A stretch of 64,000 bases of DNA, taken from the NCBI RefSeq assembly GCF_000721235.1, contig NZ_JOFH01000012.1:62001-126000 (forward strand), in the 5' to 3' direction. The number at the start of each line of letters is the position of its first letter. Positions within the stretch are counted from its first letter, which is position 1. Position numbers and translations under genes: made by a program. The notes beneath the pieces are model-generated. The model was not told the DNA's origin, did not search any database, and was given only the letters and a program-made list of their open reading frames with translations. The stretch is from Streptomyces olivaceus. Its GTDB lineage: Bacteria > Actinomycetota > Actinomycetes > Streptomycetales > Streptomycetaceae. Shown one piece after another: positions 23,651 through 35,586 of this stretch.

Positions 23651-24562
23651 GTGTCCAGCACGCTCTCCGAAACCCAGGCCACCGAGACCGGCACCGCCCG
23701 CGTGAAGCGCGGCATGGCCGAGCAGCTCAAGGGCGGCGTGATCATGGACGTCGTCACTCCGGAGCAGGCGAAGATCGCCGAGGACGCGGGCGCCGTCGCC
23801 GTCATGGCCCTGGAGCGCGTCCCGGCCGACATCCGCAAGGACGGCGGTGTGGCCCGGATGTCCGACCCGGACATGATCGAGGGCATCATCGGCGCCGTCT
23901 CCATCCCCGTGATGGCCAAGTCCCGCATCGGCCACTTCGTGGAGGCCCAGGTCCTGCAGTCCCTCGGGGTCGACTACATCGACGAGTCCGAGGTCCTCAC
24001 CCCGGCCGACGAGGTCAACCACAGTGACAAGTTCGCCTTCACCACCCCCTTCGTCTGCGGTGCCACCAACCTCGGCGAGGCCCTCCGGCGCATCGCCGAG
24101 GGCGCGGCGATGATCCGCTCCAAGGGCGAGGCCGGCACCGGCAACGTCGTCGAGGCCGTCCGGCACCTGCGGCAGATCAAGAGCGGGATCGCCCGGCTGC
24201 GCGGCTGCGACAACAACGAGCTGTACGCCGCCGCCAAGGAGCTGCGCGCCCCCTACGAGCTGGTCAGGGAGGTCTCCGAGCTGGGCAGGCTGCCGGTCGT
24301 GCTGTTCTCCGCCGGCGGTGTCGCCACCCCGGCCGACGCCGCGCTGATGCGCCAGCTCGGCGCCGAGGGCGTCTTCGTCGGCTCCGGCATCTTCAAGTCC
24401 GGCGACCCGGCCAGGCGCGCCGCCGCCATCGTGAAGGCGACCACCTTCTACGACGACCCGAAGACCATCGCGGACGCCTCCCGCGACCTCGGCGAGGCCA
24501 TGGTCGGCATCAACTGCGACACCCTCCCCGAGACCGAGCGCTACGCCAACCGCGGCTGGTGA
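23651..24562 (+). CDS. pdxS: pyridoxal 5'-phosphate synthase lyase subunit
   Basis: A 303-aa (beta/alpha)8 protein. [35 protein letters not shown] (catalytic lysine) and [19 protein letters not shown] are PdxS signatures. It forms a dodecamer that makes PLP from ribose 5-phosphate, glyceraldehyde 3-phosphate and ammonia supplied by PdxT, the next gene. The GTG at 23651 gives MSSTLSETQ and the usual length; GCGAGG upstream is a modest ribosome binding site. The frame is open to 23567. Confidence 0.96.
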   Translation: MSSTLSETQATETGTARVKRGMAEQLKGGVIMDVVTPEQAKIAEDAGAVAVMALERVPADIRKDGGVARMSDPDMIEGIIGAVSIPVMAKSRIGHFVEAQVLQSLGVDYIDESEVLTPADEVNHSDKFAFTTPFVCGATNLGEALRRIAEGAAMIRSKGEAGTGNVVEAVRHLRQIKSGIARLRGCDNNELYAAAKELRAPYELVREVSELGRLPVVLFSAGGVATPADAALMRQLGAEGVFVGSGIFKSGDPARRAAAIVKATTFYDDPKTIADASRDLGEAMVGINCDTLPETERYANRGW

Positions 24563-24573
24563 GGCACCGAACC

Positions 24574-25182
24574 ATGAGCGACACCCCCGTCATCGGCGTC
24601 CTGGCCCTGCAGGGCGACGTACGGGAGCACCTCGTCGCCCTGGCCGCGGCCGGCGCCGCCGCCAGGGCGGTCAGGCGCCCCGAGGAACTCGCCGAGGTGG
24701 ACGGCCTGGTCCTCCCCGGCGGCGAATCCACCACGATCTCCAAGCTCGCCGGCCTCTTCGGCGTGCTGGAGCCCCTCCGCGCGCGCGTGCGGGAGGGCCT
24801 GCCCGTCTACGGCACCTGCGCCGGCATGATCCTGCTCGCCGACAAGATCCTCGACCCGCGCTCCGGACAGGAGACGGTCGGCGGCATCGACATGATCGTG
24901 CGCCGCAACGCCTTCGGCAGGCAGAACGAGTCCTTCGAGGCCGCCGTCGACGTACGGGGCGTCGGGGGCGGCCCCGTGGAGGGCGTCTTCATCCGCGCGC
25001 CGTGGGTGGAGTCTGTGGGCGCCGCCGCCGAGGTGCTCGCCGAGCACGACGGCCACGTCGTCGCCGTCCGCCAGGGCAACGCGCTGGCCACGTCGTTCCA
25101 CCCGGAGCTGACCGGCGACCACCGCGTGCACCGCCTCTTCGCCGACACCGTGCGCGCGAACCGGGCGGCCCAGTCCTTGTAG
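24574..25182 (+). CDS. pdxT: pyridoxal 5'-phosphate synthase glutaminase subunit
   Basis: A 202-aa class I glutamine amidotransferase. [25 protein letters not shown], the catalytic cysteine in [11 protein letters not shown] and the His/Glu in [10 protein letters not shown] are all present. It supplies ammonia to PdxS, whose stop lies 11 bases upstream. The ATG at 24574 is preferred to a GTG at 24559 that lacks spacing for a ribosome binding site. Confidence 0.96.
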   Translation: MSDTPVIGVLALQGDVREHLVALAAAGAAARAVRRPEELAEVDGLVLPGGESTTISKLAGLFGVLEPLRARVREGLPVYGTCAGMILLADKILDPRSGQETVGGIDMIVRRNAFGRQNESFEAAVDVRGVGGGPVEGVFIRAPWVESVGAAAEVLAEHDGHVVAVRQGNALATSFHPELTGDHRVHRLFADTVRANRAAQSL

Positions 25183-25185
25183 GAT
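25180..25185 (+). promoter_or_regulatory. -10 box of the yebC promoter
   Basis: TAGGAT overlaps the pdxT stop codon and would give a leader of about 40 bases with the site GAAGGAG before the ATG at 25232. Confidence 0.4.
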
Positions 25186-25231
25186 TCCTGCGTTCGTTGC
25201 AGGAGATGGGTTACGCGAAGGAGACAGGCAG

Positions 25232-25984
25232 ATGTCCGGCCACTCTAAATGGGCTACGACGAAGCACAAGAAGGCCGTGATCGACGCCAAGCGCGGCAAG
25301 CTCTTCGCGAAGCTGATCAAGAACATCGAGGTCGCGGCGCGCATGGGCGGCGTCGACATCGAGGGCAACCCGACGCTGTACGACGCCATCCAGAAGGCTA
25401 AGAAGCAGTCGGTCCCGAACAAGAACATCGACTCCGCGGTCAAGCGCGGCGGCGGCCTGGAGGCCGGCGGCGCCGACTACGAGACGATCATGTACGAGGG
25501 CTACGGGCCGAACGGCGTCGCGGTGCTCATCGAGTGCCTCACCGACAACCGCAACCGCGCCGCCTCCGACGTCCGCGTCGCCATGACCCGCAACGGCGGC
25601 TCCATGGCCGACCCGGGCTCGGTCTCCTACCTGTTCAACCGCAAGGGCGTCGTGATCGTGCCCAAGGGCGAGCTGGGCGAGGACGACGTCCTCGGCGCCG
25701 TCCTGGACGCGGGCGCGGAGGAGGTCAACGACCTCGGCGAGTCCTTCGAGGTGCTCAGCGAGGCCACCGACCTGGTCGCGGTCCGCACCGCCCTCCAGGA
25801 CGCCGGCATCGACTACGAGTCCGCCGACGCCAACTTCGTCCCCACCATGCAGGTCGAGCTGGACGAGGAGGGCGCCCGGAAGATCTTCCGGCTCATCGAC
25901 GCCCTGGAGGACAGCGACGACGTGCAGAACGTCTTCGCCAACTTCGACGTGAGCGACGAGGTCATGGAGAAGGTGGACGCGTAA
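25232..25984 (+). CDS. YebC/PmpR-family protein
   Basis: A 250-aa protein beginning [25 protein letters not shown], with the conserved [12 protein letters not shown] and EGYGPNGVA segments. The family is described as DNA-binding regulators and, more recently, as relieving ribosome stalling on proline stretches. It sits immediately upstream of ruvC, as in many bacteria. GAAGGAG lies 13 bases before the start. Confidence 0.93.
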   Translation: MSGHSKWATTKHKKAVIDAKRGKLFAKLIKNIEVAARMGGVDIEGNPTLYDAIQKAKKQSVPNKNIDSAVKRGGGLEAGGADYETIMYEGYGPNGVAVLIECLTDNRNRAASDVRVAMTRNGGSMADPGSVSYLFNRKGVVIVPKGELGEDDVLGAVLDAGAEEVNDLGESFEVLSEATDLVAVRTALQDAGIDYESADANFVPTMQVELDEEGARKIFRLIDALEDSDDVQNVFANFDVSDEVMEKVDA

Positions 25985-26099
25985 CGCGTCCGCCGGACGG
26001 CGGGAGGCGGGCCGGCGGGGGACACACCCCGTCGGCCCGCCGCTCTGTCAGCGGTACCCGATAGCCTGCACAAACAGGTGATCGACGAGAGGGGTGGGC

Positions 26100-26663
26100 G
26101 TGCGGGTACTGGGGGTTGACCCGGGGCTGACCCGTTGCGGGGTCGGTGTCGTGGAGGGCGTCGCGGGCCGGCCGCTCACCATGGTCGGCGTCGGTGTCGT
26201 CCGCACACCCGCGGACGCCGACCTCGGCCACCGCCTCGTCGCCGTCGAGCAGGGCATCGAGCGGTGGCTGGACGAGCACCGGCCGGAGCGCGTGGCCGTG
26301 GAGCGCGTCTTCAGCCAGCACAACGTCCGCACCGTCATGGGCACCGCGCAGGCCAGCGCCGTCGCGATCCTCTGCGCCTCCCGCCGCGGCATCCCGGTCG
26401 CCCTGCACACCCCCAGCGAGGTGAAGGCCGCCGTCACCGGCAGCGGGCGCGCCGACAAGGCGCAGGTCGGCGCCATGGTCACCCGCCTGCTGCGGCTCGC
26501 CGCCCCGCCCAAGCCTGCCGACGCCGCCGACGCCCTCGCCCTCGCCATCTGCCACATCTGGCGGGCCCCCGCGCAGAACCGGCTCCAGCAGGCCGTCGCG
26601 GACCACGCCTCCCGGGGCCCGCGCCCGCCGGCCCCTCACCCGTCGAAAGGCCGTACGGCATGA
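26100..26663 (+). CDS. ruvC: crossover junction endodeoxyribonuclease RuvC
   Basis: A 187-aa Holliday junction resolvase. The catalytic acidic residues appear in [22 protein letters not shown] and [14 protein letters not shown]. It cleaves four-way junctions with RuvAB. GTG 26100 is chosen because GAGAGGGG sits at proper distance; GTG 26094 would add two residues. Its stop overlaps the ruvA start (ATGA). Confidence 0.95.
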   Translation: MRVLGVDPGLTRCGVGVVEGVAGRPLTMVGVGVVRTPADADLGHRLVAVEQGIERWLDEHRPERVAVERVFSQHNVRTVMGTAQASAVAILCASRRGIPVALHTPSEVKAAVTGSGRADKAQVGAMVTRLLRLAAPPKPADAADALALAICHIWRAPAQNRLQQAVADHASRGPRPPAPHPSKGRTA

Positions 26664-27265
26664 TCGCCTTCGTCAGCGGCACCGTCGCCGCCCTCGCTCC
26701 CGACGCCGCGGTGGTCGAGGTCGGCGGCGTCGGCATGGCCGTCCAGTGCACGCCGAACACGCTCTCCACGCTCCGGCTCGGCAAGCCCGCCAGGCTCGCC
26801 ACCTCGCTCGTCGTGCGCGAGGACTCGCTCACGCTCTACGGCTTCGCCGACGACGACGAGCGCCAGGTCTTCGAGCTGCTCCAGACCGCCAGCGGCGTCG
26901 GCCCCCGCCTCGCCCAGGCCATGCTCGCCGTGCACCAGCCCGACGCCCTGCGCAGAGCCGTCTCCACCGGCGACGAGAAGGCCCTCACCGCCGTCCCGGG
27001 CATCGGCAAGAAGGGCGCGCAGAAACTGCTCCTGGAGCTGAAGGACCGGCTCGGCGAGCCGATCGGCGCCCCGGCCGTCGGCGCCCCGGTCAGCACCGGC
27101 TGGCGCGACCAGCTGCACGCCGCCCTGATCGGCCTCGGGTACGCGACCCGCGAGGCCGACGAGGCCGTCACCGCCGTCGCGCCGCAGGCCGAGGCCGCCG
27201 GCGGCACCCCCCAGGTGGGGCAACTGCTCAAGGCCGCCCTGCAGACGCTGAACCGGGCCCGCTGA
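26660..27265 (+). CDS. ruvA: Holliday junction branch migration protein RuvA
   Basis: A 201-aa protein. Domain I is the OB-fold start [12 protein letters not shown]. Domain II has two helix-hairpin-helix motifs ([16 protein letters not shown] and [20 protein letters not shown]). A flexible linker is followed by domain III, which contacts RuvB. It holds the junction in planar form and loads RuvB. Coupled to ruvC by a four-base overlap. Confidence 0.95.
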   Translation: MIAFVSGTVAALAPDAAVVEVGGVGMAVQCTPNTLSTLRLGKPARLATSLVVREDSLTLYGFADDDERQVFELLQTASGVGPRLAQAMLAVHQPDALRRAVSTGDEKALTAVPGIGKKGAQKLLLELKDRLGEPIGAPAVGAPVSTGWRDQLHAALIGLGYATREADEAVTAVAPQAEAAGGTPQVGQLLKAALQTLNRAR

Positions 27266-27348
27266 CCGGCGCCGGCCGGCCGAGCCCGCCGGCCGCGCCC
27301 ACCGCACGCGCGCGCCGCCACCGCCACCCCGACCCACGAGGCAAATCA

Positions 27349-28422
27349 ATGAACTGGGACGACACGACCGACGCAGAGGCCGCCGCCGAGCGCCTGGTGG
27401 GCGCTGTCGCCGACGGCGAGGACCAGGCCGTGGAGGCCGCCCTGCGCCCCAAGGACCTGCACGAGTTCATCGGCCAGGAGAAGGTCCGCGAGCAGCTCGA
27501 CCTGGTGCTGCGCGCCGCACGCGCGCGGGGGGCCACCGCCGACCACGTACTCCTGTCCGGCGCCCCCGGCCTCGGCAAGACCACCCTGTCCATGATCATC
27601 GCGGCCGAGATGGAAGCCCCCATCCGCATCACCTCGGGGCCCGCCATCCAGCACGCCGGCGACCTGGCCGCGATCCTCTCCTCGCTCCAGGAGGGCGAGG
27701 TCCTCTTCCTCGACGAGATCCACCGCATGTCGCGGCCCGCCGAGGAGATGCTCTACATGGCGATGGAGGACTTCCGCGTCGACGTCGTCGTCGGCAAGGG
27801 GCCGGGCGCCACCGCCATCCCCCTGGAGCTGCCGCCGTTCACCCTGGTCGGCGCCACCACCCGCGCGGGACTGCTGCCGCCCCCGCTGCGCGACCGCTTC
27901 GGCTTCACCGCCCACATGGAGTTCTACGGACCGTCCGAACTGGAACGCGTCATCCACCGCTCCGCGGGCCTGCTCGACGTCGAGATCGACACCACCGGCG
28001 CCGCCGAGATCGCCGGCCGCTCCCGCGGCACCCCCCGCATCGCCAACCGCCTGCTGCGCCGGGTCCGCGACTACGCGCAGGTCAAGGCCGACGGACTGAT
28101 CACCCAGGAGATCGCCGGAGCCGCCCTCGCGGTCTACGAGGTCGACGCCCGGGGCCTGGACCGGCTGGACCGGGGCGTGCTCGAAGCCCTGCTCAAGCTC
28201 TTCGGCGGCGGCCCGGTCGGCCTGTCCACGCTCGCCGTCGCCGTGGGCGAGGAGCGTGAGACGGTGGAGGAGGTCGCCGAACCCTTCCTCGTACGGGAGG
28301 GGCTGCTCGCCCGCACCCCACGCGGGCGGGTCGCGACCCCGGCAGCCTGGGCGCACCTCGGCCTCACCCCGCCGAGCGCGCAGAACGCCGGAAAGGGACA
28401 ACAGGACCTGTTCGGGACGTGA
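27349..28422 (+). CDS. ruvB: Holliday junction DNA helicase RuvB
   Basis: A 357-aa AAA+ motor. Walker A is GAPGLGKTT, Walker B is LFLDEIHR, sensor 1 is GATTRAG and the arginine finger region is RDRFG. A winged-helix domain follows ([37 protein letters not shown]). It begins 83 bases after ruvA. The ATG at 27349 has ACGAGGC at about 8 bases. Confidence 0.96.
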   Translation: MNWDDTTDAEAAAERLVGAVADGEDQAVEAALRPKDLHEFIGQEKVREQLDLVLRAARARGATADHVLLSGAPGLGKTTLSMIIAAEMEAPIRITSGPAIQHAGDLAAILSSLQEGEVLFLDEIHRMSRPAEEMLYMAMEDFRVDVVVGKGPGATAIPLELPPFTLVGATTRAGLLPPPLRDRFGFTAHMEFYGPSELERVIHRSAGLLDVEIDTTGAAEIAGRSRGTPRIANRLLRRVRDYAQVKADGLITQEIAGAALAVYEVDARGLDRLDRGVLEALLKLFGGGPVGLSTLAVAVGEERETVEEVAEPFLVREGLLARTPRGRVATPAAWAHLGLTPPSAQNAGKGQQDLFGT

Positions 28423-28480
28423 CGTCCCCGCCTGGACGAGGACATTCGACCGAGCAGGAACCCCAGTGCCATGCTGAGCG

Positions 28481-28510
28481 TTGTTCCATGCGCGCGGACT
28501 CGCTTAGACT
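28481..28510 (+). promoter_or_regulatory. promoter of yajC-secDF
   Basis: TTGTTC (28481-28486), 18 bases, TAGACT (28505-28510). It gives a leader of about 80 bases before the GTG at 28598. Confidence 0.5.
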
Positions 28511-28597
28511 CCGCCGATGCCGCCCTTGTCGGCGGCGCACACACCCCCAACCATCAGGCCGCTCAGCATCGCGGTCGTGTGAAGGAAGTACCGACCC

Positions 28598-29107
28598 GTG
28601 AGTCTCGTGACCCTCCTCCCGTTCATCGTGCTCATCGGGGCCATGTTCCTGATGACTCGGTCGGCGAAGAAGAAGCAGCAGCAGGCCGCCAACATGCGTA
28701 ACGAGATGCAGCCCGGTTCCGGTGTCCGCACCATCGGGGGCATGTACGCCACGGTCAAGGAGGTCAACGACGACACGGTCCTCCTCGACGCCGGCCCGGG
28801 CGTGGACCTGCTCTTCGCCAAGAACTCCATCGGTGCCGTCCTCACCGACGACGAGTACAACCGGATCGTCCACGGCATCGAGCACGACCTGAAGTCCGAC
28901 ACGGACATCGTCCCGGACGATGCCTCCTCCCTCACCGAGACCGACGCCTCCTCCGACGACGACGCCCCCGCCGACAAGTCCGTCGACCTCGGCAAGAAGG
29001 ACGCGGACGACGAGCCGGCCGACGAGCCGGTGGCCGACGCCGCGCCCGCCGAGGCGAAGACGGACGACCAGGGGAAGAAGTCCGACGGCGGCTCCGAGGC
29101 GAAGTAA
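28598..29107 (+). CDS. yajC: preprotein translocase accessory subunit YajC
   Basis: A 169-aa protein. A single N-terminal span (VTLLPFIVLIGAMFLMTRSAKKKQQQ) is followed by the small conserved domain (QPGSGVRTIGGMYATV). A long acidic D/A/E/K-rich tail from about residue 105 makes it longer than the ~110-aa E. coli protein. It binds SecDF in the membrane. GTG start; GAAGGA upstream. Confidence 0.92.
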   Translation: MSLVTLLPFIVLIGAMFLMTRSAKKKQQQAANMRNEMQPGSGVRTIGGMYATVKEVNDDTVLLDAGPGVDLLFAKNSIGAVLTDDEYNRIVHGIEHDLKSDTDIVPDDASSLTETDASSDDDAPADKSVDLGKKDADDEPADEPVADAAPAEAKTDDQGKKSDGGSEAK

Positions 29108-29115
29108 GCCGCGCC

Positions 29116-29148
29116 CGGGGTGTGCGGGACGTCCTCCCGCGCACCCCG
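29116..29148 (+). terminator. hairpin between yajC and secD
   Basis: A 14-base stem with one wobble (29116-29129 with 29135-29148), loop CGTCC, 9 bases after yajC. Its 3' arm runs into a short CGCACCCCG tandem repeat (to about 29168). It may attenuate read-through into secD. Confidence 0.5.
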
Positions 29149-29259
29149 CGCACCCCGCGCACCCCGCGCGACGCGCGGCTCGCACGGATCCGGACACCAT
29201 GTGATGGCCGCCGGTGACGCCTTCTGGGCGCGAAGCGGCCCGAGAGGGAGTACGCAAAG

Positions 29260-31083
29260 GTGGCAGCACCTAAAAAGGGAAAGAGTGCGAGCGCTCAGAG
29301 CAAGCCCGGGCGCTCGCTGGCCCTGATTCTGATCGCCATCGTGGCGCTCACCGGCGGCATGTTCGCCTCCGGACACACGACTCCGCGTCTCGGCATCGAC
29401 CTGGCAGGCGGCACCAGCATCACGCTCCGCGCGGTGCCGGAGGCGGGCCAGCAGTCCGCGATCAACAAGACCAACATGGACACCGCGGTCGAGATCATGG
29501 AACGCCGGGTCAACGGTCTGGGCGTCTCCGAGTCGGAGGTCCAGACCCAGGGCGACCGGAACATCATCGTCAACATCCCCAAGGGGACGAATTCCGGGGA
29601 AGCCCGGGAGCAGGTCGGCACCACGGCCAAGCTGTACTTCCGTCCGGTCGTGGCCACCGAACTCTCCGGCGCGAACGCGACCGGCAGCCCCTCGCCGAGC
29701 GAGGCCGGCGGCGACTCGGACAAGGCGACCGACAAGGCCACCGACGGGGCGACCGACGGGGCCACCGACGGTGACAAGGCCACGGACGGCGACAAGGCGA
29801 CCGACGGCGACAAGGCGGGCGACACGCCGTCCGACTCGGCCTCGGCGAGCGCCACCACCCAGGGCCGCGCCGCCAGCGACGCCCTGAAGGCCGACCCGAG
29901 CCCCTCCGCGTCGGCCTCCGACGGAGCCTCCCCCTCTCCGAGCGCCTCCGGCGACGACGCCACCGCCAAACTGCAGGAGCAGTACGCGGCGCTGGACTGC
30001 ACCGACCAGGACGCCCGCGCCAAGGCCGGCGACGGCGCCAAGCCCGGCGACTCCATGGTGGCCTGCGGCCAGAACTCCCAGGGGCAGTGGCAGAAGTACA
30101 TCCTCGGCGCCGCCGCGGTCGACGGCACCGAGGTCGACGACGCCGAGGCCGTCTACAACACGCAGACCGCCGCCGGCTGGACCGTGACGATGAAGTTCAC
30201 GGACAAGGGCGCCACGAAGTTCGCCGACATCACCGGCCAGCTGGCCAAGAACCAGTCCCCGCAGAACCAGTTCGCGATCGTCCTGGACAACGAGGTCGTC
30301 TCCGACCCGTACGTCAGCCAGGCGCTCACCGGCGGCAACGCGGAGATCTCCGGCAGCTTCGACCAGGAGGAGGCCCAGGGCCTCGCCAACATGCTGTCCT
30401 ACGGCGCGCTGCCGCTGACCTTCAAGGAGGACAGCGTCACCACCGTCACCGCCGCGCTCGGCGGTGAGCAGCTCAAGGCCGGTCTGATCGCGGGCGCCAT
30501 CGGACTCGCCCTGGTCGTCCTCTACCTGCTGTTCTACTACCGCGGGCTGTCGTTCATCGCCGTGGCCTCCCTGCTCGTCTCGGCCGGCCTCACGTACGTG
30601 ATCATGTCGCTGCTCGGCCCGACCATCGGCTTCGCGCTGAACCTGCCGGCCGTGTGCGGCGCCATCGTCGCCATCGGCATCACGGCGGACTCGTTCATCG
30701 TGTACTTCGAACGCGTCCGCGACGAGATCCGGGAGGGCCGCACGCTGCGTCCCGCCGTCGAGCGGGCCTGGCCGCGCGCCCGGCGCACCATCCTGGTCTC
30801 GGACTTCGTGTCCTTCCTGGCCGCCGCGGTGCTCTTCGTCGTCAGCGTCGGCAAGGTGCAGGGCTTCGCGTTCACCCTGGGGCTGACCACCCTGCTCGAC
30901 GTCGTGGTGGTCTTCCTCTTCACCAAGCCGCTGCTGACGCTGATGGCCCGGCGCAAGTTCTTCGCGAGCGGTCACAAGTGGTCCGGCTTCGACCCGAAGA
31001 GCCTGGGCGTCAAGCCGCCGCTGCGCCGCACCCGACGCCCGTCCCGTCCTGCCGCCGGCCCTGTCGACCCGAAGGAGGCGTGA
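29260..31083 (+). CDS. secD: protein translocase subunit SecD
   Basis: A 607-aa protein. An N-terminal span is followed by the signature TPRLGIDLAGGTSITLRA, the P1 extracytoplasmic domain, and five C-terminal spans including LPAVCGAIVAIGITADSFIVYFERVRDEIREG. It uses the proton gradient to aid late steps of Sec export, with SecF. P1 is interrupted at about residues 145-235 by a low-complexity insert rich in DKATDG repeats and Ser/Pro. GTG start at 29260 (MAAPKKGKS). SecF begins one base after the stop. Confidence 0.95.
   Translation: MAAPKKGKSASAQSKPGRSLALILIAIVALTGGMFASGHTTPRLGIDLAGGTSITLRAVPEAGQQSAINKTNMDTAVEIMERRVNGLGVSESEVQTQGDRNIIVNIPKGTNSGEAREQVGTTAKLYFRPVVATELSGANATGSPSPSEAGGDSDKATDKATDGATDGATDGDKATDGDKATDGDKAGDTPSDSASASATTQGRAASDALKADPSPSASASDGASPSPSASGDDATAKLQEQYAALDCTDQDARAKAGDGAKPGDSMVACGQNSQGQWQKYILGAAAVDGTEVDDAEAVYNTQTAAGWTVTMKFTDKGATKFADITGQLAKNQSPQNQFAIVLDNEVVSDPYVSQALTGGNAEISGSFDQEEAQGLANMLSYGALPLTFKEDSVTTVTAALGGEQLKAGLIAGAIGLALVVLYLLFYYRGLSFIAVASLLVSAGLTYVIMSLLGPTIGFALNLPAVCGAIVAIGITADSFIVYFERVRDEIREGRTLRPAVERAWPRARRTILVSDFVSFLAAAVLFVVSVGKVQGFAFTLGLTTLLDVVVVFLFTKPLLTLMARRKFFASGHKWSGFDPKSLGVKPPLRRTRRPSRPAAGPVDPKEA
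29719..29820 (+). repeat. in-frame short repeats in secD
   Basis: Repeats of GACAAGGC(G/C)ACCGACGG(C/G) and its shorter form encode DKATDG/ATDG units in the extracytoplasmic domain of SecD. Units are multiples of three bases, so length change would keep the frame. Confidence 0.8.
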
Positions 31084-31084
31084 G

Positions 31085-32206
31085 ATGGGGAAGCTCGGCA
31101 ACCTCGGCGCGCGACTGCACCACGGTGAGGTCGGCTACGACTTCGTCAAGAACCGCAAGCTCTGGTACGGCATCTCGATCCTCATCACCATCACGGCCAT
31201 CGTCGGCCTGTCGGTGCGCGGCCTGCACATGGGCATCGAGTTCCAGGGCGGCGCGGTCTTCACCACGCCGAAGAACATGAGCGCCTCGGTCTCCCAGGCC
31301 GAGACCTACGCCGAGGACGCCTCGGGCCACGACGCGATCGTCCAGAAGCTCGGCGACGGCAGCCTCCGCATCCAGATCGCCGGCACCGACACCGGCCAGT
31401 CGGACAAGATCAAGGAGCAGCTCTCCGAGGACCTGGACACCCCGGCGGACGGGATCAACGCCGACCTGGTCGGTCCCAGCTGGGGCGAACAGATCGCCAA
31501 CAAGGCCTGGCAGGGCCTCGGGATCTTCATGGTCCTCGTGGTGATCTACCTGGCGATCGCGTTCGAGTGGCGCATGGCGGTCGCCGCGTTCGTCGCGCTG
31601 ATCCACGACATCACCATCACGGTCGGCGTCTACGCCCTGGTCGGCTTCGAGGTCACACCGGGCACGGTGATCGGTCTGCTGACCATCCTCGGCTACTCGC
31701 TCTACGACACGGTCGTCGTCTTCGACAGCCTCAAGGAGCAGACGCGGGACATCACCAAGCAGACCCGCTGGACCTACTCCGAGATCGCCAACCGCTCGAT
31801 CAACAGCACCCTGGTCCGCTCGATCAACACCACGGTGGTCGCGCTGCTGCCGGTGGCCGGGCTGCTCTTCATCGGCGGCGGCGTCCTCGGCGCCGGCATG
31901 CTCAACGACATCTCGCTGTCGCTGTTCGTCGGCCTCGCCGCCGGTGCCTACTCGTCGATCTTCATCGCCACGCCGCTCGTCGCCGACCTCAAGGAGGCCG
32001 AGCCGCAGATGAAGGCCCTCAAGAAGCGGGTCCTCGCCAAGAGGGCCCAGGGCGCGGCCAAGGGCGAGCCCGAGCCCGCCACGGCCGGTGGGGCGCCGTA
32101 CGCCGAGCAGGAGCCCGACGACGCCGCCCCCGCGGTCGTCGGCCCCCGCGACCAGCCCGTGTCCCGCAACCGGGGCCGCGGCCGACCCTCGGGGAAGCGC
32201 CGATGA
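31085..32206 (+). CDS. secF: protein translocase subunit SecF
   Basis: A 373-aa partner of SecD. The N-terminal span is followed by LHMGIEFQGGAVFTTP, the SecF version of the D1 motif. The C-terminal membrane block has VIGLLTILGYSLYDTVVVFDSLKEQ and NRSINSTLVRSINTTVVALLPV. A basic, disordered tail of about 60 residues ends RGRPSGKRR. Its stop overlaps the apt start (ATGA). Confidence 0.95.
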   Translation: MGKLGNLGARLHHGEVGYDFVKNRKLWYGISILITITAIVGLSVRGLHMGIEFQGGAVFTTPKNMSASVSQAETYAEDASGHDAIVQKLGDGSLRIQIAGTDTGQSDKIKEQLSEDLDTPADGINADLVGPSWGEQIANKAWQGLGIFMVLVVIYLAIAFEWRMAVAAFVALIHDITITVGVYALVGFEVTPGTVIGLLTILGYSLYDTVVVFDSLKEQTRDITKQTRWTYSEIANRSINSTLVRSINTTVVALLPVAGLLFIGGGVLGAGMLNDISLSLFVGLAAGAYSSIFIATPLVADLKEAEPQMKALKKRVLAKRAQGAAKGEPEPATAGGAPYAEQEPDDAAPAVVGPRDQPVSRNRGRGRPSGKRR

Positions 32207-32751
32207 CCGCGGCGACCGGCCTCACGGAGCTGCTGCTCAGCCGGATCCGCGACGTGGCCGACTACCCGGAGCCGGGCGTGGTGTTCAAGGACATCACCCC
32301 GCTCCTGGCGGACCCGGCGGCGTTCACGGCCCTGACGGACGCCCTCGCCGAGGTCGCCCGGGACACCGGCGCCACCAAGGTCGTCGGCCTGGAGGCCCGC
32401 GGCTTCATCCTGGGTGCCCCGGTGGCGCTGCGGGCGGGCCTCGGCTTCGTCCCCGTACGCAAGGCGGGCAAGCTCCCCGGAGCCACCCTCGCCCAGGCGT
32501 ACGACCTGGAGTACGGCTCCGCCGAGATCGAGGTGCACGCCGAGGACCTGAGCGCGGGGGACCGCGTGCTGGTCGTCGACGACGTCCTTGCCACCGGCGG
32601 CACCGCCGAGGCCTCGCTGACGCTGATCCGCCGGGCGGGCGCCGACGTCGCGGGCCTCGCCGTCCTGATGGAGCTGGGCTTCCTCGGCGGCCGGGCCCGG
32701 CTCGAGCCGGCCCTGGCCTCGGCACCGCTGACAGCGCTGCTCACGGTCTGA
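32203..32751 (+). CDS. apt: adenine phosphoribosyltransferase
   Basis: A 182-aa purine salvage enzyme. DYPEPGVVFKDITPLL is the Apt N-terminal motif, LEARGFILG and VRKAGKLPG follow, and the PRPP loop is VLVVDDVLATGGTAEA. It converts adenine and PRPP to AMP. Start overlaps secF by four bases; the secDF-apt-rel order is conserved in actinobacteria. Confidence 0.95.
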   Translation: MTAATGLTELLLSRIRDVADYPEPGVVFKDITPLLADPAAFTALTDALAEVARDTGATKVVGLEARGFILGAPVALRAGLGFVPVRKAGKLPGATLAQAYDLEYGSAEIEVHAEDLSAGDRVLVVDDVLATGGTAEASLTLIRRAGADVAGLAVLMELGFLGGRARLEPALASAPLTALLTV

Positions 32752-32781
32752 GACACGTGCGTCACGGGACGCGCGCGGCAC

Positions 32782-32828
32782 GCCTGGGGCGGGCCCGGAG
32801 GAATCCGGCGCCCGCCTCAGGCGTTTCA
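32782..32828 (+). terminator. terminator after apt
   Basis: A 13-base stem with one mismatch (32782-32794 with 32810-32822), followed by GTTTCAG. Confidence 0.65.
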
Positions 32829-32938
32829 GCTGTTGACGGGCCTCACACCGGCCTGAAAGCGATACCCGGGGGCAGGATCGCTACCATGGGGTCTCCGGAA
32901 CCTGACCGGGGGACCCGGATCGCGCACGAGGAGTCCTC

Positions 32939-35482
<2,544 letters not shown>

Positions 35483-35534
35483 CCGCCGTGCCGTAGCCGC
35501 CGCGGGGGCCGTCACAGCCCCCGCAGGACGGTCG

Positions 35535-35565
35535 AAGGGCCCCGTACGCGCCGTACGGGGCCCTT
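35535..35565. terminator. bidirectional terminator between rel and the DUF349 gene
   Basis: A perfect 14-base stem (35535-35548 with 35552-35565) with loop CGC and flanking AA/TT, between convergent genes. Confidence 0.8.
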
Positions 35566-35586
35566 CGGGTGTGCGCGGGTGCCGTG

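Noticed and set aside
28504..31101. 865-codon minus-strand frame over yajC and secD
   Set aside because: Antisense of clear Sec genes; its 'repeats' mirror the secD repeats.
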